DNA from: JAGOUN01 sp040389005
GTDB lineage: Bacteria > Pseudomonadota > Gammaproteobacteria > JAGOUN01
Length of the DNA stretch: 41,978 bases
Assembly (NCBI GenBank): GCA_040389005.1
Contig: JAZKAS010000024.1
Coordinates: 1 to 41,978 of the forward strand
Direction: 5' to 3'
Part shown: in pieces, positions 1 through 8,440 of the stretch
How positions within the stretch are numbered: the first letter of the stretch is position 1
Layout of the letters: each line of letters starts with the position of its first letter
Program-made: the position numbers and the translations under genes
Notes under the pieces: generated by a model
Seen by the model: only the letters and a program-made list of their open reading frames with translations
What the model was told of the DNA's origin: nothing
The model's database searches: none

Positions 1-270
1 CAACCCGTTCATGAAAAATTTAATTTACTAAAAGCAGGTATGGTTGCAATCATTCACTCGTTATCTGAAAGAAATTATCTGCCATTAAAAGCAGATTTAG
101 ATTCTATAAATAGAGCGAGCTTTCCTAAAGAAATATTGACAGCGCTAGACAGGGCCATTCCTCAAGTTGTTAATACGACTCCTAGACGATGGGCATTTTG
201 GGATAGTTCTCGAGTTTTACCCGAAATGAGAGACATCCAAATTAATCGAGTAAGTGCATATAATGTGTAA
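1..270 (+). CDS. C-terminal end of an unknown protein (cut by window start)
   Basis: The frame is open from base 1 and runs 89 codons to a TAA at 268-270, so the start lies upstream of the window. The ATG at 40 is probably internal, because coding continues in front of it without a stop. I do not recognise the family. The visible part is soluble and mixed in charge, with no membrane segment, and ends in an aromatic-rich stretch (RRWAFWDSSR). It is followed within 2 bases by a palindromic element that could terminate its transcript. Confidence 0.55.
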   Translation, partial: QPVHEKFNLLKAGMVAIIHSLSERNYLPLKADLDSINRASFPKEILTALDRAIPQVVNTTPRRWAFWDSSRVLPEMRDIQINRVSAYNV

Positions 271-271
271 A

Positions 272-330
272 GAAAAGGGGGCAAGTGCTAATATGACATT
301 TTACGTCATATTAGCGCTTGACCTCTTTTT
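272..330. repeat. Palindromic MITE-like element, short form (copy A)
   Basis: Two 25-base arms (273-297 and 305-329) match at 22 of 25 positions around a 7-base loop. The arms begin AAAAGGGGGCAAGTGCTAA, the end sequence shared with the copies near 2.2, 2.6, 5.7 and 8.4 kb. It sits between convergent genes, so the transcript hairpin, followed by CTCTTTTT on the plus strand, may also act as a terminator. It looks like an internally deleted form of the 120-bp copy at 5717-5836, in which only the terminal inverted repeats remain. Confidence 0.7.
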
Positions 331-385
331 GAAGCGCTGGATATCGTAATATTTTCAAGAGCAATAATCAGCTCAGCACTTATCT

Positions 386-1612
386 TCAAATTATTTTCTT
401 TGTTTCCTTGCTATTAACTTCACCTTTCGGTGCGGATTCTTTAGAAATAGAGAACAATGTAGATGCTGATTCTGATAAAATACCAACAAGAGCAGTCAAG
501 TTTGTTGAATTTATTGCCCAGTTAAGTTTCTTTACTGGTTTAGAGAAAAGAATATGGTTGATAGTCGCATTTGGATTTTGCTTTTGTTTTTCAGTCAACA
601 TTTTTAGATGCACAATATCGTCGATGAAGTTGGAACATTTTTTTTCAACTTCATTATTAAATTGAACGTCTGTTGAGACAAGTGCATGGCCCAGTGCCAT
701 TTTTGAAGACAAGCTATTTTGTTTTTCCTTGATTTGCTTTTGATATTCCGAAAGTAATAACGCTGTTATTTTTTCCTGTAATGCATAATCTGTGTTAGTA
801 GAAAAATATTGATTTAACTCGATTTTTTCTTCGACTGTAAGTGTTGCGAGTACTTTTTCAACAATCTCTTCTAGCGTTAGGAGTTCTAAATTATTAAAGA
901 ATTCAGCAAGTGTGTTATTCTTGGTTTTTTCTTCAATAGTTCTTTCAGCTTTTTCTTTAATAAGAGGCAGAGAGAGGTCTGTTGGACGAGCTACAGGAAC
1001 GTGATTCGTAACTGATCGAACAGCATGAAGAATATCAAAAGAAGGATCAAGAATTCTATCTCTTTTTAAAAAAGCACGCTCCAAGTGATTGGAGTTTACG
1101 AAATTACTTGCGATCGCGCGCGTAGGAATGTCGGACATAGCGAAGGCTGCGGATAACAAGCATGCCAGTTCTAAATTTGAATCAATATTCTTTCCAGTAT
1201 CGGATCGTGTGTCTGAACAGATAGCACCGAAGAGAGATAATACGATAAGTATGTATGGACGCACCTCAATTGATAGCAGAGAAGAAAGAAAAAAATGATC
1301 CAGTGCGCGACTCATACAGTAAATACTAAAAGCGAGAGCTACAATATAGGGGCCCCTAGCTCCAAAGAAATTTAAATATAGAAGAGAAATAAGTGCGGCG
1401 ATACTTGACTGAATAAGTAAAGAATAAATGAAAAAATAAAAAATAGTATCTTTTTCTTCTTTAGAATGAAGTACTTTTTCGAATGTAATATATTCATAAT
1501 ACTGACTGGCGATAACGTAATTTTCCAGCGCATGCTCAAGCTCTTGTTGAAGCTGTATCTGAAGGTGAAGAATCGTGTTTTCTGAAGGTCTGTTAGGATC
1601 TTGAGCAGGCAT
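386..1612 (-). CDS. Unknown membrane-anchored protein
   Basis: 408 residues; family not recognised. The start is supported by AAAGGAAAA about 9 bases upstream of the ATG. Residues 1-45 are polar and helical. Residues of roughly 55-160 contain three or four hydrophobic segments (around IYSLLIQSSIAALISLLYL, YIVALAFSIYCM, PYILIVLSLFGAIC and LACLLSAAFAM). The rest is a long soluble, helix-rich domain with many Glu/Lys and likely coiled-coil stretches (around 215-310). There is no signal peptide with a cleavage site and no catalytic motif. This layout, two-part with a membrane hairpin near the N-terminus and a charged helical tail, is common among secreted effectors of intracellular bacteria, but that is only an inference. 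It stands alone, converging on the gene fragment to its left. Confidence 0.7.
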   Translation of the reverse strand: MPAQDPNRPSENTILHLQIQLQQELEHALENYVIASQYYEYITFEKVLHSKEEKDTIFYFFIYSLLIQSSIAALISLLYLNFFGARGPYIVALAFSIYCMSRALDHFFLSSLLSIEVRPYILIVLSLFGAICSDTRSDTGKNIDSNLELACLLSAAFAMSDIPTRAIASNFVNSNHLERAFLKRDRILDPSFDILHAVRSVTNHVPVARPTDLSLPLIKEKAERTIEEKTKNNTLAEFFNNLELLTLEEIVEKVLATLTVEEKIELNQYFSTNTDYALQEKITALLLSEYQKQIKEKQNSLSSKMALGHALVSTDVQFNNEVEKKCSNFIDDIVHLKMLTEKQKQNPNATINHILFSKPVKKLNWAINSTNLTALVGILSESASTLFSISKESAPKGEVNSKETKKII

Positions 1613-1826
1613 AGACTGTTTTCCTTTCTTTTGAAAATGTATTCATAAGCAATGATCTAAAGTATAATATGCGCAGTATTAAGTGGCGCTTAAGGTGATA
1701 CAATGGTCGAATTGCTCCCCTTTTTTTTGTACCCTATAATTTTTTAGTGCCATTAAGTGAATGCGGCTTAAGTAGTTTTTAAGATAACTGATGTACAATT
1801 TAAAAATACATAATTGGAGAACATTC

Positions 1827-2156
1827 ATGGAATCAGACAACACAGTAACACAAACACAGCCATTATTAGCTCATAAAGGTGAAAATGCCGACATAGGTGC
1901 TAATCCAAGTAAATGCTATGAATACCTCGCAAAGGCTGCTATTGGCCTGACTGCTGGTACTGTTTTTGGAGCCGTGCTTGTGATCCTTTTTTTAGAACAA
2001 AAAGAGTTCAAAAATGCTTCTGTGCTAGGTACGATTACGGCTTTCTTCGGTTTAGCTGCCGTAGGAGGAGTTGGAATGTGTTGTCATTCATTCTTTTTTC
2101 CTAACAGAAATGTTGCAGTAGAATATCCTGTTCGTGCCGCTGTAAATGCTGTGTAA
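1827..2156 (+). CDS. Small two-helix membrane protein, unknown
   Basis: 109 residues from the ATG at 1827, chosen because GGAGAA lies about 7 bases upstream; an in-frame ATG at 1791 has no comparable site. Residues 1-35 are polar (MESDNTVTQTQPLLAHKGEN). Two hydrophobic segments follow, at about 37-58 (AAIGLTAGTVFGAVLVILFL) and 67-90 (LGTITAFFGLAAVGGVGMCC), both Gly/Ala-rich, as in helices that pack tightly. A short positively charged tail ends the protein. No family was recognised. The gene is monocistronic, and a partial copy of the palindromic repeat begins 2 bases after the stop. Confidence 0.55.
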   Translation: MESDNTVTQTQPLLAHKGENADIGANPSKCYEYLAKAAIGLTAGTVFGAVLVILFLEQKEFKNASVLGTITAFFGLAAVGGVGMCCHSFFFPNRNVAVEYPVRAAVNAV

Positions 2157-2158
2157 AA

Positions 2159-2177
2159 CGGCACTTGACCCCTTTTC
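2159..2177. repeat. Solo end of the MITE-like element (copy D)
   Basis: CGGCACTTGACCCCTTTTC is the inverted end motif of the family (its reverse complement reads GAAAAGGGGTCAAGTGC). Only one end is present; the opposite end and interior are not visible next to it. It lies directly after the stop codon of the small membrane-protein gene. Confidence 0.45.
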
Positions 2178-2605
2178 ATCAGGGCAAAATGTCCTGTGGA
2201 CGGACGCCGATGGTTTTGCCGATGAATATAACTGACGCATGTTACCTAAATACGAATTGCTTCTCTGATTATCCAATCAATATGACTTTATCAGAATAAG
2301 ATTGTGACATATTAAAAAAATCAAATACTTGCGACAACTTTGAGTTTTCGTCTTTATCAAGCAAAGAAATGCATTTCCTTTGGGCAATGTCATTTGTCAA
2401 ATGTTGATTGTATTTTGCAAAAATTATATTAATCGTCGATATTTAAAGTTGGATATTTTTGATGATAAGAAAACATCTTATTTGTTCTAGTTCTAACGAA
2501 AATAAAAAAGAATATTTGAACATCCCTATGACATTGTTTGCCGACAAAAATAGAAGTGACTCTATTAGTCTTGACCATTATAATGGCCTCGAACTTTAAG
2601 AAATC
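2178..2605. other. Intergenic stretch with no gene seen
   Basis: AT-rich DNA between two copies of the palindromic repeat. The only ORF reaching into it, on the minus strand, has no ribosome-binding site and overlaps the preceding gene antisense, so I do not call it. No RNA gene, promoter or terminator could be supported by eye. Confidence 0.4.
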
Positions 2606-2689
2606 GGGTCAAGTGCTAAGATGATATTTTAAAATATTAAATTAAAATAATAGCATCCTAATCAAATCATCGTTAAAGTTAATAGCGTA
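2606..2689. repeat. MITE-like element, truncated (copy C)
   Basis: Bases 2610-2689 match the reverse complement of the copy at 5717-5836 at 74 of 80 positions, and all six differences are transitions. The outer end reads GGGTCAAGTGCTAAGATG. The other end has lost about 13 bases and the terminal repeat has decayed to GCACTG. The match includes the non-palindromic interior, so this is a dispersed sequence family and not two independent hairpins. Confidence 0.75.
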
Positions 2690-2714
2690 CGCACTGTGTA
2701 TAAAAAGAAAGAAA

Positions 2715-4109
2715 TCACTTTGGCCTTATCATAAATACAAATAAGCATAATAAAATAAAACAAGGAAACCAGTTGCCCCATTGAGCGTATAAGGTATGCA
2801 ATGGGTAAACGGCCACGTTGCCGACAATAATACTATTGTTGTGTAGATAATCAGGATAGAGAGCAACTATCTTACCCATTTGATTTGTTATCGATAAGTA
2901 CCCACTTCCCGATGATCGAGCAACGGCAAAACCATTTTCTATACCTCGCATTATTGCTGATCTACCGTGATACCAAGCATCAAAACTGAAATCCAGAGCT
3001 GGCACGAATAATAATTGAGTATGAGTCTCACCATAATGTTGCCCTAAAGATGAAAAATCCATGTCTTTACAAATAGCGACTCCCCAATTAATAGCATCTT
3101 GATGATTAAAATACACTGTACCCGCAGTGAAATGATCTTCTAATCCCGAAAGTAAATGATGTTTATTATACACATCAATAATCTTGCCAGAATCATCGAT
3201 GATAACAGCTGAATTAAAATTTTTATTTGCTAATATACCAACGCCAATAATTAACGTAACGTGATTATCTTGGGCAGCTTGCTGAAATAACGGAATAATT
3301 TGTTTGTAATTATTTTGATGCACATTAATAAACTTTTCAGGTAAGACAACATAGCGCGCTCCTTGTTTAGCAGCTTGTTGAATTAAAGGCATATACTGTT
3401 TACTGATAGACAAGGCGTCTTTATCATAAATTAATCGTGGTGTATTGATTGAAATTAACCCAATAGATATGGTTTCAGTATTTTTTAGCGTATGATGTAA
3501 TCGTGCTTCGCCATATATTATCACGCTGAGTGGAATGACAATGGCTATCGTCACCCCAATCCATTTGTAAAGACGATTTTTTGTGTAAATTGCATAACTA
3601 ATACCGGAAGAAAAAAGTAGCAAGACGAAACTGGCCCCCCAAATACCCGTCAGTGAGACAATTTGTATAAAGGATAAAAATGATATTTGATTATAAGCGA
3701 GGCTTAAAAATGATCCGCCGGATGAAACGAGAGATAATAAAAATTCATAGCTGGTCCATAAAGCTGGAAATAAAAATAGTATAAACCAGTGATGAATTTT
3801 TTTAATATAATAACGATTAATGATGATAATGACGCCAAAAACAACGGATTCCATGAAAATTGGTATTAGAGTATTGATCGTTGGAATGCCTGAGCCTAAG
3901 TAGCTCAGCATATTTAGTTTGCCGATCAAAAACGCACCGAACGCAACACAAAAAGCAGGTATATTGTTTTGATAATAGGAATACACTAAAACTAAAATAG
4001 GCGCGAACCATAACAATATCCAATCCGTGTGAAATCCGGTGGAAAAATAAAATAATGCACCGCTTAAAAAGAGTGTTAATAAGCCTGTAAGAACGAAGTT
4101 GTTTCTCAT
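2715..4109 (-). CDS. Apolipoprotein N-acyltransferase-like membrane nitrilase
   Basis: 464 residues. The N-terminal 200 residues form about six transmembrane helices. Residues of about 213-435 form a carbon-nitrogen hydrolase domain with the full catalytic triad: E258 (LPEKF), K316 (YNKHHLL) and C347 (VAICKDMDF). The segment MRGIENGFAVARSSGSGYLS also fits Lnt. A last hydrophobic helix (about 449-461) closes the protein, as in Lnt. The family transfers an acyl chain from phospholipid to the N-terminus of lipoproteins in the inner membrane. It is shorter than typical Lnt (about 500) and lies alone among accessory genes rather than near ybeX/ybeY, so it may be a second, divergent copy with another acceptor. 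The fold and triad are clear; the substrate is not. Confidence 0.8.
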   Translation of the reverse strand: MRNNFVLTGLLTLFLSGALFYFSTGFHTDWILLWFAPILVLVYSYYQNNIPAFCVAFGAFLIGKLNMLSYLGSGIPTINTLIPIFMESVVFGVIIIINRYYIKKIHHWFILFLFPALWTSYEFLLSLVSSGGSFLSLAYNQISFLSFIQIVSLTGIWGASFVLLLFSSGISYAIYTKNRLYKWIGVTIAIVIPLSVIIYGEARLHHTLKNTETISIGLISINTPRLIYDKDALSISKQYMPLIQQAAKQGARYVVLPEKFINVHQNNYKQIIPLFQQAAQDNHVTLIIGVGILANKNFNSAVIIDDSGKIIDVYNKHHLLSGLEDHFTAGTVYFNHQDAINWGVAICKDMDFSSLGQHYGETHTQLLFVPALDFSFDAWYHGRSAIMRGIENGFAVARSSGSGYLSITNQMGKIVALYPDYLHNNSIIVGNVAVYPLHTLYAQWGNWFPCFILLCLFVFMIRPK

Positions 4110-4399
4110 ATTTTATAAAATAAGGTCAGTGTATCTCTGATTGTATACATTTTTTTTATCCTTTCAATCAGTCTTTTAGAGCTTTTGCTATGTAATTACT
4201 TATATGAAAATATTCGCTCCTCAACTTAGATTAAGTTTCTTGAAATAATCCGCGTTAGTGTAACGTCCTTTCTGTAAAATTAAATTTTGTGCAAATATCA
4301 CTCAAGATTGAGTAATAAAAAAACTTAAAATAAGGAAGAATTGACCGCATGTTTTAGTCATGCCATGGAAATGCTAACAAAATTAATATTAATATAGAT
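4110..4399. other. Intergenic stretch, nothing recognised
   Basis: AT-rich spacer upstream of the Lnt-like gene and downstream of the serine hydrolase gene, both on the minus strand. It presumably contains the promoter of the Lnt-like gene, but no convincing -35/-10 pair or hairpin stands out. Confidence 0.3.
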
Positions 4400-5575
4400 T
4401 TAATAGTTTTCGATGTTTTCTGGTAACCCTAATAAACTCCGTGCCTTTTTATAAAGCTGCAAGATGCCTTCTGACCCATCGAGATTCGAGAGTATTATAA
4501 TTGTGACGGTATTGTCAGGAGATGTGACAAATAATGCAGAGGCGCCTGCAATTCCACCACTGTGGCCAACGAGATTCGGATCGCGCCAAATTGCAAGTCC
4601 AAACATATTCCATATGCCAGCAAAACCATAGGGACTAAATGTTTCGGTGATATCTTCATTGCCAATTTTCATTGGTTTTACTATAAGTCCTGAAACATAA
4701 AGTGGTGCGCTTGAGGTAGAAAAAATCTGTTGCGTATATTTTTTATCAAGCAATTTACTGTGGTGAAGCGATTTAGATAACAGAAACAAGTCATGCGCTG
4801 TTGCGTAGGCACCTCCTGATGAATTACCCATAAACTGTGCCTCAAAATAATTATTTCTCCACACACACTTTCTATCGGTACATAAATGCGTATATCCAAC
4901 AGCGCGGTTTGGAGTTTCCGTGTCAAGTCGATAGTTTCCAGTGTTTTTCATGCCAGCAGGAATAAAGATATAGCGCTGAATATAATCTTCATATTTCATT
5001 TGAGTCATTCTTTCAATAATTGCGCCTAACATTATATAGCCGCTATTACTGTAGAATTGACTCATTCCTGGCGTAAATAAAATTTTTTCATCTTTGATTA
5101 ATGGTTGATAGTCTTCTATATTTACATAAAGAGCAGAATCCGCGCCAAGCTTCCAGCGTGGATCATCCATGTAATTAGTGAGGCCCGAAGAGTGTGTTAA
5201 GAGTTGTTGAACCGTGATCTCTTTGGAGGCTTTATCGTTGGTAATGATTTTTTGTTGCACGAGCTGAGCAATGGCAATCGAAGTAAAAACTTTACCGACA
5301 GAAGCTAGATTGAATTTCGTCAATAAATTATTTTTGTCATTAAAACTTCGGTTTGCCAAGCCACAAGATTTTTCAAAAAGGATGGTATCTTGTTTCGCAA
5401 CGAGCATAACACCTGAAAATTTTTCTTTCGCACACAAGCGATAAAATTCTTTATCTAGTGAGGTTGAAAATGTAGCTTTTTCGTGAATCTTTATAGATTG
5501 TTTTTCAGCTAAACACTTCGAAAATACACCTAAGAGCAATATCGTATAAAGCAAAAAATAATGGATTTTGCACAT
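4400..5575 (-). CDS. Exported serine hydrolase, beta-lactamase/transpeptidase fold
   Basis: 391 residues. A signal peptide covers about residues 1-23 (hydrophobic LLYTILLLGVF, then KCLAEK). The three hallmark motifs of the class C beta-lactamase/penicillin-binding fold are present: S92-x-x-K95 (ASVGK), Y175-S-N177 (FYSNSGY) and H338-S-G-G (VGHSGGIAG). The HSGG form of the third motif is typical of esterases, D-aminopeptidases and PBP4*-like proteins rather than true beta-lactamases (KTG). It therefore acts outside the cytoplasm on an ester or amide, possibly in peptidoglycan; the substrate cannot be read. The gene is monocistronic. A second protein of this family lies at 17745-18992. Confidence 0.85.
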   Translation of the reverse strand: MCKIHYFLLYTILLLGVFSKCLAEKQSIKIHEKATFSTSLDKEFYRLCAKEKFSGVMLVAKQDTILFEKSCGLANRSFNDKNNLLTKFNLASVGKVFTSIAIAQLVQQKIITNDKASKEITVQQLLTHSSGLTNYMDDPRWKLGADSALYVNIEDYQPLIKDEKILFTPGMSQFYSNSGYIMLGAIIERMTQMKYEDYIQRYIFIPAGMKNTGNYRLDTETPNRAVGYTHLCTDRKCVWRNNYFEAQFMGNSSGGAYATAHDLFLLSKSLHHSKLLDKKYTQQIFSTSSAPLYVSGLIVKPMKIGNEDITETFSPYGFAGIWNMFGLAIWRDPNLVGHSGGIAGASALFVTSPDNTVTIIILSNLDGSEGILQLYKKARSLLGLPENIENY

Positions 5576-5716
5576 GTTTTTTTGTTGTGAGCTTATATTA
5601 AAGACAGCATATCAGGGCTCATTTAATAAATCAAAGCAATACCTGTATTTCAGCGATCTATGCTATGCTTGGATTTCGTTCTGTTTTTTGAGCATGATGC
5701 GCTTGCATTTTTTTTG

Positions 5717-5836
5717 AAAAGGGAATCAAGTGCTAAAATAACATTTTACGTTATTAACTTTAACGGTGATTTAATTAGGATGTTATTATTTTAATTTAAT
5801 GTTTTAAAATGTCATCTTAGCACTTGCCCCCCTTTT
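5717..5836. repeat. MITE-like element, longest complete form (copy B)
   Basis: The 120-bp element has terminal inverted repeats of 32 bases (left AAAAGGGAATCAAGTGCTAA..., right end reverse-complemented AAAAGGGGGGCAAGTGCTAA...) matching at 27 of 32 positions. About 56 bases of AT-rich, non-palindromic interior separate them. The interior is shared with copy C, and the ends with all copies. There is no coding capacity. It lies in the divergent intergenic region in front of the secreted protein gene at 5987, about 150 bases upstream of its start. Confidence 0.75.
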
Positions 5837-5986
5837 GTTTTAAAAATAAAAGTTGGCGTTCAATCATCAGCATACATTTGCTTTTCATATTAAAACTGAT
5901 TATATTCCACGTTAATTTGATTTTGATTTAACTAAATTGGTTACACTGTGGAGTGTTTTTATTGTTTCTTATGGAGAATTTGCAAC

Positions 5987-7750
5987 ATGAATACTGATTT
6001 TCGTTTATCTTTTACTTATACATTATCGCTATTGGCCTATGTCACTCAGAAAGTAACAGCAGAGCACGTTTTACCCGTATTCATTGGATCTTGGTACAAT
6101 GACTACAATGGCTTTTCTTCAGGTCTTGATTCATGTGGAGTTACAATTCACAACCCTGGCGAATTGTTTTCTTCTCCTGAAGAAGTGTTTGAAGATGCTT
6201 TTTCTCATATTTCTGGTTGTGTATATGATGATAATTGTTATTCTCATACTAACTATGTGGATGATATGCCTTCAGAGTTTATCAGTTGTAATACTGATGA
6301 CTGGGAAAAGATTATCCTGAATCAGACTTCGATAAAAATGGAGTATTGCAATCGTTACTGTTATGGTGATTCTGATTCTGAGTCTGGATATTATACTGTT
6401 TGGATAAGTCCCCTTTACGATTGCCCGCCAAATACTCGACTTTCCTACGATAATATAACGATGGAAATTGGCTGCACTACAACACCGACGCCATGTTTGG
6501 CGGATGTTGTTGGAAGAGACCTAGGCAGTGCTGATGGTGAGTTTTTTGGTCATGTGGGACTAGTGGCATCATTTGGTAAAGCTAACCCAAATATTTTAGA
6601 AGTACTCAACGGTACTAACGCTGATCCTACAAAGATAGGCATATTTCTCGATCCACTGTATGGTGAAAATTCGTTTTTTACACAAACAAAATACTGGGGG
6701 TCGCGTTATGAACCGCAAGACTTTGCAAGATTGTCACTAAGTTTAACTTCTCAAGTGATTCAAGTCGGCGTGGACCAACAACAATATCCGTTGAATTATA
6801 CACTTAGCACTTTTTATTATCCCGGAGGCACGCAAGAACATCCTGATAATTGTCAATTTCGTTGCGATTCTTTTGTTTATTATTGTTATGATGCTGGTGC
6901 TCAGATAAAACTCCAACCTGTCTTAGATCCGTTGTTTACAGTTCCTTGGACAATATTTAATGATTTTATGTGTAGCGCAGATCCTGTGGAGTATTGCTCA
7001 GCCTATGAAGTCACAAGAGAATTAGCCTTATTACCTATTAACGAAATTGGTGGGTATAACGTAAAACCAGCATTGAATGCTATGCAACGCACAATGACAG
7101 CATCTCTAAAAATATTTCAATCACTGCGCCCTGCATTATCGACAAAACCGGCTCAGAAAAATCAACTTCTTCGCTTGATTGAGCAATATCAGGGGCACCA
7201 AAATTCGAATATCAGTGAACTATTCGTGCGATGTTTGTGTTTCGAATTAGAAAAAATGAATCCATCTCAGCTCGATCATAATATTAGACCACTTTTATCA
7301 AATTTACTTTGGCAACACAAATATCTCTCCAATGATAATTTTTTACTCGCACTAATGGAAAATACTTTGTCCTTCTATCTGGAAAATCCACACTGCGATT
7401 GGCTAAGTGCATTTTTTACAGTTAAAGCAGAAACACAAGTAGATAAAGAAGCTGGTATGATTGCTTATGTGGATCAACAAGATAACGTGACAGAAAAAGC
7501 AAACTTAGTCACCGCATCAAAATTTTCTTCCTTATTCACTTTAACTGATGAAAAAAGACGCAATTATGGCAGCTTATTTCAGCAAACCTATCATGCCGAC
7601 AATTCTTTGTCTGATAGAGCAAAAAAATTGATTTTACTAAGCCTTTCTGAAATGAAGACTCCTGTGATGGAAGCGATATCATCAACACAATTTTTTCAAA
7701 AAGCAAATACTGAAAATCGAACTAACTTTAGAATTAAGTTAAGCCCATGA
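5987..7750 (+). CDS. Secreted Cys-rich protein with permuted NlpC/P60-like motifs
   Basis: 587 residues from the ATG at 5987, chosen for GGAGAA about 10 bases upstream and because it gives a clean signal peptide (SFTYTLSLLAYVTQKVTAEH). Residues 50-170 hold nine cysteines (50, 78, 84, 101, 121, 125, 146, 163, 170), as expected for a disulfide-bonded extracytoplasmic domain. Next comes H189 in FFGHVGLVAS, then C293 in FRCDSFVYYCYDAG. These resemble the His and Cys motifs of NlpC/P60 amidases, but in His-before-Cys order, as in the circularly permuted YiiX/YaeF branch. Residues of about 345-587 are a helical domain of unknown role. The stop overlaps the next gene by 4 bases (ATGA), so the two are probably made together. 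The enzymatic reading is inference; the family was not identified. Confidence 0.65.
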   Translation: MNTDFRLSFTYTLSLLAYVTQKVTAEHVLPVFIGSWYNDYNGFSSGLDSCGVTIHNPGELFSSPEEVFEDAFSHISGCVYDDNCYSHTNYVDDMPSEFISCNTDDWEKIILNQTSIKMEYCNRYCYGDSDSESGYYTVWISPLYDCPPNTRLSYDNITMEIGCTTTPTPCLADVVGRDLGSADGEFFGHVGLVASFGKANPNILEVLNGTNADPTKIGIFLDPLYGENSFFTQTKYWGSRYEPQDFARLSLSLTSQVIQVGVDQQQYPLNYTLSTFYYPGGTQEHPDNCQFRCDSFVYYCYDAGAQIKLQPVLDPLFTVPWTIFNDFMCSADPVEYCSAYEVTRELALLPINEIGGYNVKPALNAMQRTMTASLKIFQSLRPALSTKPAQKNQLLRLIEQYQGHQNSNISELFVRCLCFELEKMNPSQLDHNIRPLLSNLLWQHKYLSNDNFLLALMENTLSFYLENPHCDWLSAFFTVKAETQVDKEAGMIAYVDQQDNVTEKANLVTASKFSSLFTLTDEKRRNYGSLFQQTYHADNSLSDRAKKLILLSLSEMKTPVMEAISSTQFFQKANTENRTNFRIKLSP

Positions 7751-8403
7751 AGAAAATAACTATAAATCCAATTGTTGCTAGAAGAGTATGGGTTGCTTTT
7801 GGATCGCTGTTGCTATTAAGAATGTCAATGTTTTTTCAGTGGACATTGGGTCCATTCCTGTATTTTGATGAACAACATCCAGCGTATCCTTATGTTTTTG
7901 GTCGTTGTTTTCCTTTTGTCTTGAGTATTGTTTGTTTTTTTTTAGCCTATCACCAAACAGGAAAGAAATATATTTTCTTCTTATCTTGTAGTATAGCGAT
8001 GCTGATAATCGGTATTACTTTTGCGTCCATGAATGTAGAGTTCGTGTGGCTTATCATTTCATTTAGTTTTGCTTTCAATTTTTTACCATTAATTTTTTTT
8101 ATATATGCTGCTATTAACATTCATAGGGAATACTTTCCCTGTATTTTTCTTGCATTGACAACTTTATGTGCTGGCCTTGAAGCTTATTATACAAAAATTA
8201 GCTTGCATTATGGCGTGCAATTTCAAGGAATAAATTTTATTCATCACTCTATTGTTAAAAATATTATTTTCTTCTCACTTATTTATATTTTAACAGGTAT
8301 TTATTGTAAAACACGAAATATAGCTTTTTTACATGTCGCCATACTACTTTTTTGTATCACCATATCTATCGTTGCTTTTCCTTGGCTTGGTGAATCGATA
8401 TGA
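7747..8403 (+). CDS. Polytopic membrane protein coupled to the secreted protein
   Basis: 218 residues with six or seven hydrophobic segments (for example FGSLLLLRMSMFF, FVLSIVCFFLAY, FFLSCSIAMLIIGITFA, FVWLIISFSFAFNFLPLIFF, IIFFSLIYILTGIY, HVAILLFCITISIVAF). The ATG lies inside the end of the preceding gene (ATGA overlap), which argues for translational coupling and a shared task. No family or charged catalytic motif is recognised. It could be an anchor, transporter or self-protection partner for the secreted Cys-rich protein; the sequence does not decide. Confidence 0.65.
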   Translation: MKKITINPIVARRVWVAFGSLLLLRMSMFFQWTLGPFLYFDEQHPAYPYVFGRCFPFVLSIVCFFLAYHQTGKKYIFFLSCSIAMLIIGITFASMNVEFVWLIISFSFAFNFLPLIFFIYAAINIHREYFPCIFLALTTLCAGLEAYYTKISLHYGVQFQGINFIHHSIVKNIIFFSLIYILTGIYCKTRNIAFLHVAILLFCITISIVAFPWLGESI

Positions 8404-8440
8404 TTTTTTGTTTGAAGGAGGCGCAGCCCCGATTCGAGTC

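Noticed and set aside
408..665. Plus-strand ORF of 85 codons
   Set aside because: Lies wholly antisense to the 408-residue membrane protein, with no ribosome-binding site.
2088..2276. Minus-strand ORF of 62 codons
   Set aside because: Overlaps the small membrane-protein gene antisense and crosses a repeat end; no supporting signal.
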